Source: Lentisphaeria bacterium
Lineage (GTDB): Bacteria > Verrucomicrobiota > Lentisphaeria > JABSQK01 > UBA12247
Length of the DNA: 12,629 nucleotides
Reading direction: 5' to 3'
Assembly: GCA_003477185.1 (NCBI GenBank)
Contig: DMTJ01000332.1
Span: forward strand, 1 to 12,629
The stretch's first letter is position 1. Every line of letters begins with the position of its first letter. Below the pieces are notes generated by a model. The model was given only the letters and a program-made list of their open reading frames with translations. It had not been told where the DNA came from and made no database searches. The position numbers and the translations under genes are program-made. Of this stretch, positions 1 to 6,881 are shown in pieces.

Positions 1-1
1 C

Positions 2-463
2 CATTGGCACCTGTAGCGCGCGTTTCCCACCATTGGCGGAATCGTGCACACACATTCGACCTATGCCACGGCCTGGGCGCAGGCCCAGCGCGAGATTCCA
101 TGCCTTGGCACCACCCATGCCGATACGTTCTACGGCTCCGTTCCCTGCACCCGGCCCCTGACCCATGCCGAGATTGAGAGCGCCAACGAGCTCAACACCG
201 GCAAGGTGATCGCCGAGCACTTCACGGAGAATGACCTAAAGGCCGATGAGCTTCCCGGCGTCCTGGTCTCGAGTCACGCACCATTCACCTGGGCAGCAAC
301 CGCGATGAAGGCGGTCATCAGTGCCCAGATCCTGGAAGAGGTCGCCAAGATGGCCACCACGACCGTCGCCCTGGCTCCCGAGATCGGCGCGGTCGATCAG
401 TTTCTTTTGGACAAGCATTACCTCCGCAAGCATGGCGCGAATGCCTACTACGGGCAGAAATAG
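2..463 (+). pseudogene. araD: L-ribulose-5-phosphate 4-epimerase, 5'-truncated by window, internal amber stop
   Basis: AraD converts L-ribulose-5-phosphate to D-xylulose-5-phosphate, the last step of L-arabinose catabolism in the cytoplasm. The frame runs from the window edge to TAG at 461-463 and matches the C-terminal two-thirds of the family (about 231 residues in E. coli). Visible are the zinc ligands in GGIVHTHS (His codons at 47-49 and 53-55), the THAD motif with the catalytic Asp, the third His in VSSHAPF, and the near-invariant C-terminus HGANAYYGQ with the catalytic Tyr. Codon 14-16 is TAG where family members read L-Y-x-A-F-P-x-I-GG, so one base change (TAC to TAG) makes a nonsense codon about 150 codons from the end. 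The rest is well conserved, which implies a recent lesion. A GTG at 44 could restart translation but would lose the N-terminal substrate-binding part. A sequencing error cannot be excluded. The identification is firm; the pseudogene status is likely, given the broken araA next door. Confidence 0.8.
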
Positions 464-475
464 AAGAACATTGGC

Positions 476-715
476 ATGAGCAAGACAGGTACACTTTGGT
501 TTGTCACCGGCAGTCAGCACCTCTACGGGCCGGAGACGCTCGAACAGGTGGCGGCCAATGCCAAAGAAATAGCTGCGGCATTCCATGCGGACTCCGCAAT
601 TCCGGTGGAGGTGGTCTGGAAGCCGACCGTGACCACACCGGATGAAGTCTACGCGATCTGCCGTGACGTCAATGCCGACGAGAACTGCGTCGGCCTCATC
701 ACCTGGATGCACACG
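476..715 (+). pseudogene. araA: L-arabinose isomerase, N-terminal fragment only
   Basis: AraA isomerises L-arabinose to L-ribulose and is normally about 500 residues. The ATG at 476 lies 12 bases after the araD stop, as in an araDA-type operon, with only a weak purine-rich stretch upstream. The first 80 residues are clearly AraA: the LWFVTGSQHLYGPETL opening and the C-V-G-L-I-T-W-M-H-T strand. Similarity then stops abruptly after codon 713-715, where normal AraA continues F-S-P-A-K-M-W. The frame runs on to TAG at 806-808, encoding a basic then hydrophobic tail unlike AraA. All the catalytic residues, which lie later in the chain, are missing, and nothing resembling the other 420 residues occurs elsewhere in the window. 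The point of divergence marks a deletion, insertion or rearrangement breakpoint. With the nonsense codon in araD, arabinose use through this locus should be lost. Confidence 0.85.
585..599. repeat. Dispersed palindrome copy 1
   Basis: ATGCGGACTCCGCAA, inside the araA fragment, read H-A-D-S-A (Ala-x-x-Ala register). Confidence 0.8.
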
Positions 716-952
716 CACGACCATGCGGCTGCGAAGGCACGGCAGCGCATAGGAAGGACTCGTATCCGACTGGTCGCCACTGTGGTCATTGCCATCGCCC
801 TGTCCTAGGTGAGCTGGCCACTTGCCTCGCTTTCGGTTCTGGTGCTGATCCCTGTTACCTGGTTAGCGACCTGGGCCTTTTGCTGCTTCATTTGCGGCCC
901 CAGACGCTCCCGTCCCAACTTTGCTTACCCCAACTGGCATTCAGAATTCTGA
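716..952 (+). other. Orphan hydrophobic reading frame after the araA breakpoint
   Basis: The araA frame stays open past the breakpoint and encodes a basic stretch followed by a hydrophobic segment (IRLVATVVIAIALS), a TAG at 806-808, then at once an in-frame GTG at 809 and a second hydrophobic stretch (LASLSVLVLIPVTWLATWAF) ending at TGA 950-952. Another frame around 940-1000 also reads strongly hydrophobic (GVVVVFCLILSCG). This could be a fragment of a multispanning membrane gene broken by substitutions and shifts, or chance. I recognise no family. No complete gene is supported in this stretch. Confidence 0.3.
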
Positions 953-986
953 GCGGGGTGGTTGTCGTCTTCTGCCTGATTCTGTC

Positions 987-1001
987 ATGCGGAGTTCGCA
1001 A
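987..1001. repeat. Dispersed palindrome copy 2
   Basis: ATGCGGAGTTCGCAA, in the orphan region. Its GGAG could act as ribosome-binding site for ATG 1005. Confidence 0.85.
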
Positions 1002-1004
1002 CTC

Positions 1005-1584
1005 ATGGGAGGGCTGGTGGTCTTCGACCTGGTCGCTGCCGCCACGAGCGCCAAAACATACGCCAGTCTGACTGTGTCTGCGACGGACGCGCCCAGCGTG
1101 CAGGCGTATCTCGAAGACTCCATTGCGCACACCCCGCCGCTGGAGAATGTCGAGGCCGCACCGAGGAAGATCGCTGCTCGTCCAATACGAGACCCGTGGT
1201 CTGCGCTTCTGGGGGGGCACCAGAGCTTGCGCCCTGGCCGTCGCGCTTGTCGTCGGAACTCTCGCATGTGGGATCCTGTTTATCAGTGCGGAGTACTGGA
1301 TTGACGGTAAAACTCACTTGGCGCTTTGGGCTCTGAAATTAGGGCTGCCCGCGCTACTGGTTGCTATACTCGGTGCGGGTACCTGGTGGGGCTGCAGGCA
1401 TCTTGCCTGGCTCCGGCTGTGGGACCTGATTGAAGGGCGAAATCCCGGATTATCCCCCGCAAGTTTGAAGGCGATCGTCTGCACTGGCTTTCCTCTCCAA
1501 TTCGGGCTGGTAAGCTGGGAGCATGAAACCTGCACACTGCAGGTATATTTGGATTGTGAGGACCAAACGTATGACATAGAATGA
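1005..1584 (+). pseudogene. Possible small membrane protein, frameshifted at a 7-G run
   Basis: I do not recognise this family. Two abutting frames each look protein-like. The first, from ATG 1005 (open from at least 921), reads through A-Y-L-E-D-S-I-A-H-T-P-P-L-E and RPIRDPWSALLGG. The second continues TRACALAVALVVGTLACG to TGA 1582-1584. They meet at seven consecutive G at 1211-1217, and skipping one base there joins them into one protein of about 192 residues. The joined chain would have a soluble N-terminal part of about 70 residues, two transmembrane segments (about 75-95 and 108-125) and a soluble C-terminal part with V-S-W-E-H-E-T-C. A GGAG at 991-994 sits 10 bases before ATG 1005. It could be a true pseudogene, a homopolymer sequencing error, or a slippage-prone gene. 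No neighbour indicates its role. Confidence 0.35.
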
Positions 1585-1618
1585 GCACACTTGCCTCCGA
1601 AAAGGAGCGAATACAGCC

Positions 1619-1756
1619 ATGACTGGTGCGCTCATCGTTACCAAGAACAAGGAGGAGTTGCTAGAGTTTCGGCCGGGCATCTTCGGCGAGCAATACGCTA
1701 AGTGGCACACCGCCTTTGAGGACTGCACAGCCTTTGATCACGACAATGAAGGCTGA
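1619..1756 (+). CDS. Small hypothetical protein, 45 residues
   Basis: ATG 1619 is preceded by AAGGAG at 1602-1607, 11 bases upstream, and the frame ends at TGA 1754-1756. The product begins MTGALIVTKNKEELLEF and is soluble, acidic and rich in Phe and aromatic residues, with no signal peptide or membrane segment. The ATG overlaps the stop of a 13-codon ORF (1581-1622, MSTLASEKERIQP), which itself overlaps the stop of the upstream membrane ORF. The three are therefore chained by ATGA overlaps, as in translationally coupled genes. It converges with the - strand fusion gene, leaving only three bases between stops. I recognise no family. The good ribosome-binding site and coding-like composition support it; the short length keeps confidence modest. 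Confidence 0.35.
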   Translation: MTGALIVTKNKEELLEFRPGIFGEQYAKWHTAFEDCTAFDHDNEG

Positions 1757-1759
1757 CAC

Positions 1760-3634
1760 TCAGAGTTGGAAGAAGGCCTCGGCCTCGTGGTAGGTCGCGC
1801 CAAGGGCGCGTGCGAACTCCGCATCGCTGGCGCGATCGCCGACCATCACTAGTTCATGGAGATCCAGGCCGTGCTTGCGGGTGAGCATCACGCCCAAGCC
1901 CGGGTAGGGCTTGCGGCAAAAGCAGGTCACTGGAAATGCCTTATGTGGGCAGTACGTGACCTCGACTACCGGTAGGTCCAGCAATTCTACCGTTCTGGCG
2001 AAGGCTGCATCGACGGCCTCCTGGCTGACTTTCCCTGACGAAATGCCGCTTTGGTTCGAGACAAAAAACAGGGCATAGCCCTCGGCCAGCCAGCACGACA
2101 ACACCTCGCGTCGGTTCGGCAATAGCACGACGTCATCGGGATGGCGGGGATACTTCTCGCCGCTCTGCGTCGTGCGGATGGTGCCGTCTACATCGAGCAA
2201 TAGTGCTTTCTTGGTGCCGGGCTGCGGGCGGCGGATAAACGGAACGGTTTCAATCATCGAGAATCCCTCGGCGGGGCTCGGTACCTCAAAGCTCTCCTGC
2301 CAGCGCTTGAGCGCGCCGAGCGGCGGCAGATTTGGGTCGGTGCGGGCCAGGGACTTCAGCTCATCTGGGCCGGGAAGTCGGTCATAGCGGTCGAGTACGC
2401 GGCCGACGACGTTGAGCATGGCGTCGTGGTACGGCGTCGCGATGAATTTGCAGCGCACCGGTACTCCGTGGGCGTGGGCGATACGAATGACCGAGCAGCG
2501 CGAGCTTTGGGTCGGATAGGTGTTGTCCAAGACCACCCGTGGCTCATGCAGCAGCGCGTCGTCGAGAATTGGGACCAAGTCGGCCAAGGAGCCGCCGAGC
2601 AGATCCCGGTTCAAGCGAATGTAGCCAGCTTCCACATACTGGGAGACCAAGCTGGACTTGCCCGCACCTTGAATGCCCATGACCATGACGACCTCCGGCT
2701 CGAAGCCCGGACCCTTTCCGCGCTCCAATGGAGCCAGGTCTGAGGGCGAAGTCGGTGGTGCCAGCAGTGCCGAAGTTTGCGGCCGGGCTGCGAATGAAAT
2801 GCGCTGCCGGAGCGCGGCCCAATCCTCGGCATCGAGCTGAATCCGGGCGGCGCGGAGCGATGAGTCCAGAGAGTCGCGGCGGGTTGCACCGAGCAACGGA
2901 ATGACTGGCTTGCCGAGGTTTGCGATCACCGCAAATGCCGCTTCGTAAGGGGTGATGCCGTGGCGCTGGACGATCGGCTTTATCGCCCGGTTTCCCGCTA
3001 GCTTCGTAACCTTGCCATGGCCGCCCAACGGGCGATGCGCCAGGAACGGGATCGCGTTCATTTTTGCGTAGGCCAGCACGCCGTCGGTTGCGCTCTTGCG
3101 GTCCATGACGTTGAGTTCGTTCTGGATCATGGTGACCGAAAAATGCCGCGATGCCTGGAGAATTTCAGGAACGCTGGTGTTGCACAGCCCCAGGTTTTGG
3201 ATCTTTCCTTCTTGTTGCAGCTTCGCCAGCGCGGCCAGGGTTTCCTCGAACGGACGTCTGGGGTCGCGGACATGGAGCAGCAGCGTGGGAATCGAGTCCA
3301 CGCCCAGGTTCCGCAGGCTGCCTTCGATCGTTTTGCGCAGGTGTTCTGGACTGCTGTTCGGGACCCAGCGTCCCTTGGGGCGCGTCAGGCCGGCCTTGGT
3401 CAGGATTTTGACGGTGTCGGCTGCGCCGCCCCATTCGGCCACGGCTTTGCGGGCCAGATGCTCGCCATAGTGCATATCGCGGGCACCCAGCGAGTACGAA
3501 TCGGCAGTGTCGAGAACGCGTACGCCCTGATCTAGGGCGTGGCAGATTAGGTCGACAGCGGCCGTTTCGTCTGGGCGACCTTCGGCGCACAGGCGGAGGA
3601 GCCCAAAGGCCAGGGGGAACTCGAGATCTAGCAT
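1760..3634 (-). CDS. Aldo/keto reductase - P-loop kinase - HAD phosphatase fusion
   Basis: This 624-residue cytoplasmic protein has three enzyme domains. Residues 1-285 are an aldo/keto reductase with the full catalytic tetrad: Asp42 and Tyr47 in DTADSY, Lys80, and His121 in LLLH. Residues 315-470 are a P-loop kinase of the polynucleotide-kinase/AAA_33 type, with Walker A GIQGAGKSS (320-328), N-R-D at 342-344, and Asp370 in L-D-N-T-Y-P-T. Residues 476-624 are a HAD-IIIA phosphatase with D481-V-D483-G-T, S-N-Q-S (526-529), Lys575 and GD-x3-D (599-604). The pattern C562-P-H564...C571-x-C573-R-K-P is the zinc loop of GmhB/HisB-N-type phosphatases. Kinase followed by phosphatase recalls T4 Pnkp, but the zinc loop favours a sugar-phosphate or other small-molecule phosphatase. 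The start overlaps the LutC stop by seven bases, so it is the last gene of the lactate operon. Domain calls are firm. The substrate and the link to lactate oxidation are unknown. Confidence 0.85.
   Translation of the reverse strand: MLDLEFPLAFGLLRLCAEGRPDETAAVDLICHALDQGVRVLDTADSYSLGARDMHYGEHLARKAVAEWGGAADTVKILTKAGLTRPKGRWVPNSSPEHLRKTIEGSLRNLGVDSIPTLLLHVRDPRRPFEETLAALAKLQQEGKIQNLGLCNTSVPEILQASRHFSVTMIQNELNVMDRKSATDGVLAYAKMNAIPFLAHRPLGGHGKVTKLAGNRAIKPIVQRHGITPYEAAFAVIANLGKPVIPLLGATRRDSLDSSLRAARIQLDAEDWAALRQRISFAARPQTSALLAPPTSPSDLAPLERGKGPGFEPEVVMVMGIQGAGKSSLVSQYVEAGYIRLNRDLLGGSLADLVPILDDALLHEPRVVLDNTYPTQSSRCSVIRIAHAHGVPVRCKFIATPYHDAMLNVVGRVLDRYDRLPGPDELKSLARTDPNLPPLGALKRWQESFEVPSPAEGFSMIETVPFIRRPQPGTKKALLLDVDGTIRTTQSGEKYPRHPDDVVLLPNRREVLSCWLAEGYALFFVSNQSGISSGKVSQEAVDAAFARTVELLDLPVVEVTYCPHKAFPVTCFCRKPYPGLGVMLTRKHGLDLHELVMVGDRASDAEFARALGATYHEAEAFFQL
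1810..1824. repeat. Dispersed palindrome copy 3
   Basis: GTGCGAACTCCGCAT on + strand; encodes D-A-E-F-A-R in the HAD domain on the - strand. Confidence 0.8.
2920..2934. repeat. Dispersed palindrome copy 4 (centre degenerate)
   Basis: TTGCGATCACCGCAA: both arms perfect, centre diverged; encodes A-V-I-A in the aldo/keto reductase domain. Confidence 0.6.
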
Positions 3635-4194
3635 GTCTTTAGGACGATATGATGCGCAGCGGTGCCCTGCGCGCCGATCACTAGCGTCTTCTCGATGTCT
3701 GCGGTTTTACTCGGGCCAGCGATCCACATGCCATAGGGCTCGTCTTCCAAATACTGGGCTGCTCGTGCGTAGCCTTCGTGCAGCGAATGAACGATCGCTT
3801 CGCGCGTGATCACCACCACGAGCGCATGGCAGACCACCGGCAAGTAGGACCGCGCAAGCAGAGTCGGGCCCACCCAGACCGCCCCCATCTCGGCAACCCC
3901 GACTCTTCCCTCGACAATGACCGCACTCCGCGGCGTTGCGGACTTCGCAACTTCTGACGTCTCGGCGCTGGTGCAATCCAGGACCGGGCCATGCTCAGCG
4001 AGTGGCCCCGTAATCTCGGCAAGCGTCGTCGCCAGGTCGGTCGCCACATGCCAGTGGCCGCCGACGATTGTCAGGATCCGTGCGAACTCCGCAACTGGGT
4101 CGTCTGCGCGCTCGGGCGCTGAATAGGGCGGCGGGAGCGGCAGTTTCGGGGGCTTGCCCGCGCGGACCGCGTTGAGAACGGCGTCGCGGCTCAT
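3628..4194 (-). CDS. lutC: Lactate utilisation protein C (LUD domain)
   Basis: This 188-residue LUD-family (YkgG/LutC) protein is the third subunit of the LutABC L-lactate oxidation complex, which oxidises L-lactate to pyruvate. Family features visible are a long N-terminal helical region with a proline-rich stretch near residues 14-25, the G-R-V-G-V-A-E-M-G-A-V core strand, L-P-V-V-C-H-A-L-V-V-V, and the C-terminal GPSKTADIEKTLVIGAQG motif. The usual G-V-H-G-P is replaced by G-A-Q-G-T here, a mild deviation. Its ATG overlaps the lutB TGA (ATGA at 4191-4194), and its TAG lies inside the start of the downstream fusion gene, so translation is probably coupled on both sides. It carries two copies of the 15-base palindrome. 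Confidence 0.9.
   Translation of the reverse strand: MSRDAVLNAVRAGKPPKLPLPPPYSAPERADDPVAEFARILTIVGGHWHVATDLATTLAEITGPLAEHGPVLDCTSAETSEVAKSATPRSAVIVEGRVGVAEMGAVWVGPTLLARSYLPVVCHALVVVITREAIVHSLHEGYARAAQYLEDEPYGMWIAGPSKTADIEKTLVIGAQGTAAHHIVLKTC
3936..3950. repeat. Dispersed palindrome copy 5
   Basis: TTGCGGACTTCGCAA, extended to 17 bases with G/C flanks; encodes V-A-K-S-A-T in lutC. Confidence 0.9.
4080..4094. repeat. Dispersed palindrome copy 6
   Basis: GTGCGAACTCCGCAA on + strand; encodes V-A-E-F-A-R in lutC. Confidence 0.85.
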
Positions 4195-5549
4195 TTGCGG
4201 TGCTTCCGGTACCAGTCTCGAAACGACTCCGGTGGCGCTGGGGGCAGATCGCGCTGCTTGCCCCAGGGGGACAGGCGTGCGAGCAATCCGGGGGCGATGC
4301 GCAGCGCGGTCCGCAGTGCTTTGCCAGCAAGTCGGTAGCGTTGCGGAGTTCGCAAAACCATGTTCATTTGCGCCAGCAGGCGGCGCTTGTCGGCGGAGAC
4401 ATGGCCTTGTGAGAGCAACCGTCGTCGCCAGGACAGATGCAGGCGATGCAGCGGAATCCGCACCGGGCAGACATCGCTACAGGAGCCGCAGAGGGTGCAG
4501 GCGAAGGGCAGCGAGCCGTAGCGATCGTGATCGCGCGCCGGGGCGACGATGCTGCCGATCGGCCCGCTGGTGGAAAAGTCATAGGCGTGGCCACCGCCGC
4601 GGCGGGTGACATGGCAGGTGTTCGCGCAGGCACCACAGCGAATGCAGTGCAGTGCTTCCCGGTGGTCTTCGTCCGCCAGGAGCTGGCTGCGCCCGTTATC
4701 GACGATGATCACATGCATGGTGCTGTCTTGGCGCGGGCCGGTGAAATGGCTGGTATAAATCGTGCTCGGCATGCCGGTGGCGGAGCGCGCCAGCAAGCGT
4801 AGAAAGACCGGCAGATCGGCAAGGCGCGGGATGATCTTCTCGATGCCCATGCTGGCAATGTGGATGTCGCTGGTGGCGACGGCTAGGTCGACGTTTCCTT
4901 CATTGGTGCAGATTACGATGCCGCCCAACTCTGCGACCGCGTAGTTCACGCCGGTGAGCGCGACCTTGGAGCGGTGAATGCGCCCGCGCAGGTCTTTGCT
5001 GACGACGCTGGTGAGGTAGTGTGGGTCATCGTTATCAGGGTCGCTGTGCAGGTGCTCGGCAAGGGTCTGGGCGATCTGGCCGCGATTGAGATGGATCGCC
5101 GGGGTGACGATGTGGCTGGGCGCTTCCTCGCGCAATTGCACGACGCGTTCGCCGAGATCGGTGTCGATCACGGGAATGCCGTTGCGCTCGAGAAACGGGT
5201 TCAGTTCGCACTCTTCGGTGAGCATCGATTTACTCTTGACCACTTCGGTCACTTCTGCCTCGCGCAGCAGCTTCAGCACGATTTGGTTATGCTCTTCGGC
5301 ATCTTTGGCCCAATGCACGTGAATCCCGTTGGCAGTTGCGGAGTCCGCAAACTGCGTGAGGTAGTGGTCGAGCCGAGACATGGTGTGCGCCTTGATCGTG
5401 CTGGCAGCGGTTCGCAACTCTTCCCAGTCAGGAACGGCGGCTCGCGCCCGATCACGGGACGAGCGGGCCGTCCACATATTCCGGTCGGTGGTCTCGACGC
5501 GAGTCGCGTCTTTTGCGAATTCCGCAGCCCGTTCAGGATGGCCCTTCAT
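4191..5549 (-). CDS. lutB: Lactate utilisation iron-sulfur protein B
   Basis: This 452-residue LutB/YkgF is the iron-sulfur subunit that passes electrons from L-lactate oxidation. The N-terminal LUD domain includes TGVNYAVAELGGIVICTNEG (about residues 199-218). Two 4Fe-4S motifs follow: CIRCGACANTCH (Cys302, 305, 308, 312) and CTLCGSCSDVCP (Cys351, 354, 357, 361). The first has His where Pro usually follows the fourth Cys. The C-terminal tail is basic and ends in E-S-F-R-D-W. I chose the ATG at 5547-5549 because it overlaps the lutA stop as ATGA. The frame is open 32 codons further upstream, but that part lies inside lutA and reads low-complexity. Length and domain order match the family. Three palindrome copies lie inside the gene. 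Confidence 0.93.
   Translation of the reverse strand: MKGHPERAAEFAKDATRVETTDRNMWTARSSRDRARAAVPDWEELRTAASTIKAHTMSRLDHYLTQFADSATANGIHVHWAKDAEEHNQIVLKLLREAEVTEVVKSKSMLTEECELNPFLERNGIPVIDTDLGERVVQLREEAPSHIVTPAIHLNRGQIAQTLAEHLHSDPDNDDPHYLTSVVSKDLRGRIHRSKVALTGVNYAVAELGGIVICTNEGNVDLAVATSDIHIASMGIEKIIPRLADLPVFLRLLARSATGMPSTIYTSHFTGPRQDSTMHVIIVDNGRSQLLADEDHREALHCIRCGACANTCHVTRRGGGHAYDFSTSGPIGSIVAPARDHDRYGSLPFACTLCGSCSDVCPVRIPLHRLHLSWRRRLLSQGHVSADKRRLLAQMNMVLRTPQRYRLAGKALRTALRIAPGLLARLSPWGKQRDLPPAPPESFRDWYRKHRK
4341..4355. repeat. Dispersed palindrome copy 7
   Basis: TTGCGGAGTTCGCAA, exact consensus; encodes L-R-T-P-Q in lutB, so not in the Ala-x-x-Ala register. Confidence 0.9.
5336..5350. repeat. Dispersed palindrome copy 8
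   Basis: TTGCGGAGTCCGCAA; encodes F-A-D-S-A-T in lutB. Confidence 0.9.
5513..5527. repeat. Dispersed palindrome copy 9
   Basis: TTGCGAATTCCGCAG; encodes A-E-F-A-K near the LutB N-terminus. Confidence 0.85.
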
Positions 5550-6289
5550 GACAGATCTCCGGCGAGGATCTCGGCTGCGTGCTGAAAGCGCAGGGGTAGC
5601 TTTTGGCGCTGAGCCAGGCCCTGCAGATGCATGAGGCAGGACCAATCCGTAGCGGTGACGATGTCTGCCTTTACGTCCAGGCAGGCTTTCAGACGGGCAT
5701 TACCGGAGAGGCAGGAGACGGTCTCTTCGACTACGGAAAACATGCCACCGAAGCCGCAGCACTCGTCGGGCCGGGCCGGCGTCACCAGCTGCACGTCGGG
5801 GATCATCCCCAGCAGCTGTTTCAGGCGATCTGTTGGCTGCGGCAGGTGCTCGCCGAGTAACTCCGAGGCAGGGCCAAGGCGGAGCTCGCGCAAGCCATGG
5901 CAACTTTGGTGGACGGCGATGCGATCTCCGCAACGCCCCGGCACTGATGCCACGGCCAGCTTATCCACCAGAAACTCGCACAGCTCGTAGGTCTTTTCGA
6001 CTACCGCTGCGCAGCGGCTGGTAAGCTGCGGATAAAGATGGCGAATGGTGGCGACGCAACTCGCCGATGGGCAGACGATGGCGTCATACTGCTCGAACGA
6101 GGTTTCAAATCTGGCTGCATATTCGGCGATGTCAGACTGTCCCGCATTGATCACTGGCTGGCCGCAGCAGACTTGTGATTCAGGATAGGCTACCGAGTGC
6201 CCGTAGTGCTCGAGCAGGCGCAGGGTGGCGATTGCGGCTGGGGGATGAAGCTGGTCGATAAAGCAGGGGACGAAGAGCCCGATATTCAT
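5546..6289 (-). CDS. lutA: Lactate utilisation protein A (CCG-domain Fe-S oxidoreductase)
   Basis: This 247-residue LutA/YkgE contains two cysteine-rich CCG domains that probably bind a non-canonical iron-sulfur cluster. CCG domain 1 has C41-C42-G43 in S-Q-V-C-C-G-Q-P with Cys73 and Cys78 after it. CCG domain 2 has Cys130 and C177-C178-G-F-G-G in DECCGFGGMFSV, with Cys218 near the end. The family opening, an N-I-G-L-F-V-P-C-F-I-D strand, is intact, and the length is normal. The start ATG (6287-6289) overlaps the stop of the DUF721-like gene as ATGA, and the stop overlaps the lutB start the same way. This places it second in the operon. Confidence in the identity is high from motifs and from the lutA-lutB-lutC order. 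Confidence 0.93.
   Translation of the reverse strand: MNIGLFVPCFIDQLHPPAAIATLRLLEHYGHSVAYPESQVCCGQPVINAGQSDIAEYAARFETSFEQYDAIVCPSASCVATIRHLYPQLTSRCAAVVEKTYELCEFLVDKLAVASVPGRCGDRIAVHQSCHGLRELRLGPASELLGEHLPQPTDRLKQLLGMIPDVQLVTPARPDECCGFGGMFSVVEETVSCLSGNARLKACLDVKADIVTATDWSCLMHLQGLAQRQKLPLRFQHAAEILAGDLS
5919..5933. repeat. Dispersed palindrome copy 10
   Basis: ATGCGATCTCCGCAA, 13 of 15 to consensus, in lutA in another register (R-C-G-D-R). Confidence 0.65.
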
Positions 6290-6768
6290 GTGAAACGTGG
6301 TTTTTTGGTGTTGGTGCTGCCGCCGGGGACAAACTGAATGCGCCGAATGCGCCCTTGTGAATGCCGCCGCAAAATGGCCATCAGCTCGCGTTCATGGCGG
6401 GTGCGGAGAATGAAGATCCAGCTTTGCTCCCAGACCTCGATGTAGAGGCAGCCGCGATAGAACCGCTGCGGGCCGGCGATGCTGGAAATTTCTGGAGGGA
6501 TTAGAAATTCCCAGGCGTCCATGAGGCTGCGCATGAGCTGGTGATTGTCCGCGTTCATGCCGACCAATTCGGCGCCGATTAGGTCGGCGAGTTGTTGGGG
6601 CGGGGGCTGTCGTCCTTCGATCTCCAGGTCCGCACCCTGCGGGCCATACCAGTCTTGGAAGGTTCGTTCGCGGCGCTGCGCGGCCCAACTCTTGCGCCGC
6701 TTGTGGCCTGAGCCGTAGACCTCCTTGCGGGAGAAGGTGTCATCCTTACGATCTTGCGGGCCAGCCAT
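6286..6768 (-). CDS. DUF721 / DciA-like protein
   Basis: This 160-residue protein has a basic N-terminal tail (about 1-45, rich in K/R, with K-R-R-K-S-W) and a C-terminal domain of about 90 residues with the DUF721 layout. The layout is a helix with L-M-D-A-W, a Y-R-G-C-L-Y-I-E-V strand, a W-x2-I-L helix start, and a closing R-I-R-R-I-Q-F-V strand. DciA-type DUF721 proteins are predicted loaders or operators of the replicative helicase DnaB in bacteria lacking DnaC/DnaI. Here it is the first gene of the lactate operon, an unusual setting, and the DnaB link is family inference only. I chose ATG 6766-6768 because AAGGA lies 9 bases upstream. The frame extends to 7029, but that part reads unlike a protein and crosses an A-run. 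It could be a divergent paralogue rather than the housekeeping copy. Confidence 0.65.
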   Translation of the reverse strand: MAGPQDRKDDTFSRKEVYGSGHKRRKSWAAQRRERTFQDWYGPQGADLEIEGRQPPPQQLADLIGAELVGMNADNHQLMRSLMDAWEFLIPPEISSIAGPQRFYRGCLYIEVWEQSWIFILRTRHERELMAILRRHSQGRIRRIQFVPGGSTNTKKPRFT

Positions 6769-6881
6769 ACTCAGTTTTCCTTGATCACGCGACGCTTGGG
6801 GTGTTCCTATCGGGGCCGTGAGGCAACATAATGCCGGAAACCAAACAGGCCACCGGGGCAAGAGGTTCAGTTCACAGGCTG

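Noticed and set aside
14..808. Amber (TAG) recoding, suggested by TAG in araD at a Tyr position and TAG at 806 between hydrophobic segments
   Set aside because: TAG also ends araD normally at 461-463 and ends lutC, and no suppressor system is visible; decay explains both better.
3017..3535. 172-codon plus-strand frame inside the fusion gene
   Set aside because: Antisense shadow of the aldo/keto reductase domain, which has all its catalytic residues.
5406..5420. AGCGGTTCGCAACTC as another palindrome copy
   Set aside because: Only the right arm matches; the left arm has the wrong spacing.
4974..5585. 203-codon plus-strand frame opposite lutB
   Set aside because: Antisense shadow of lutB; no ribosome-binding site or recognisable motif.
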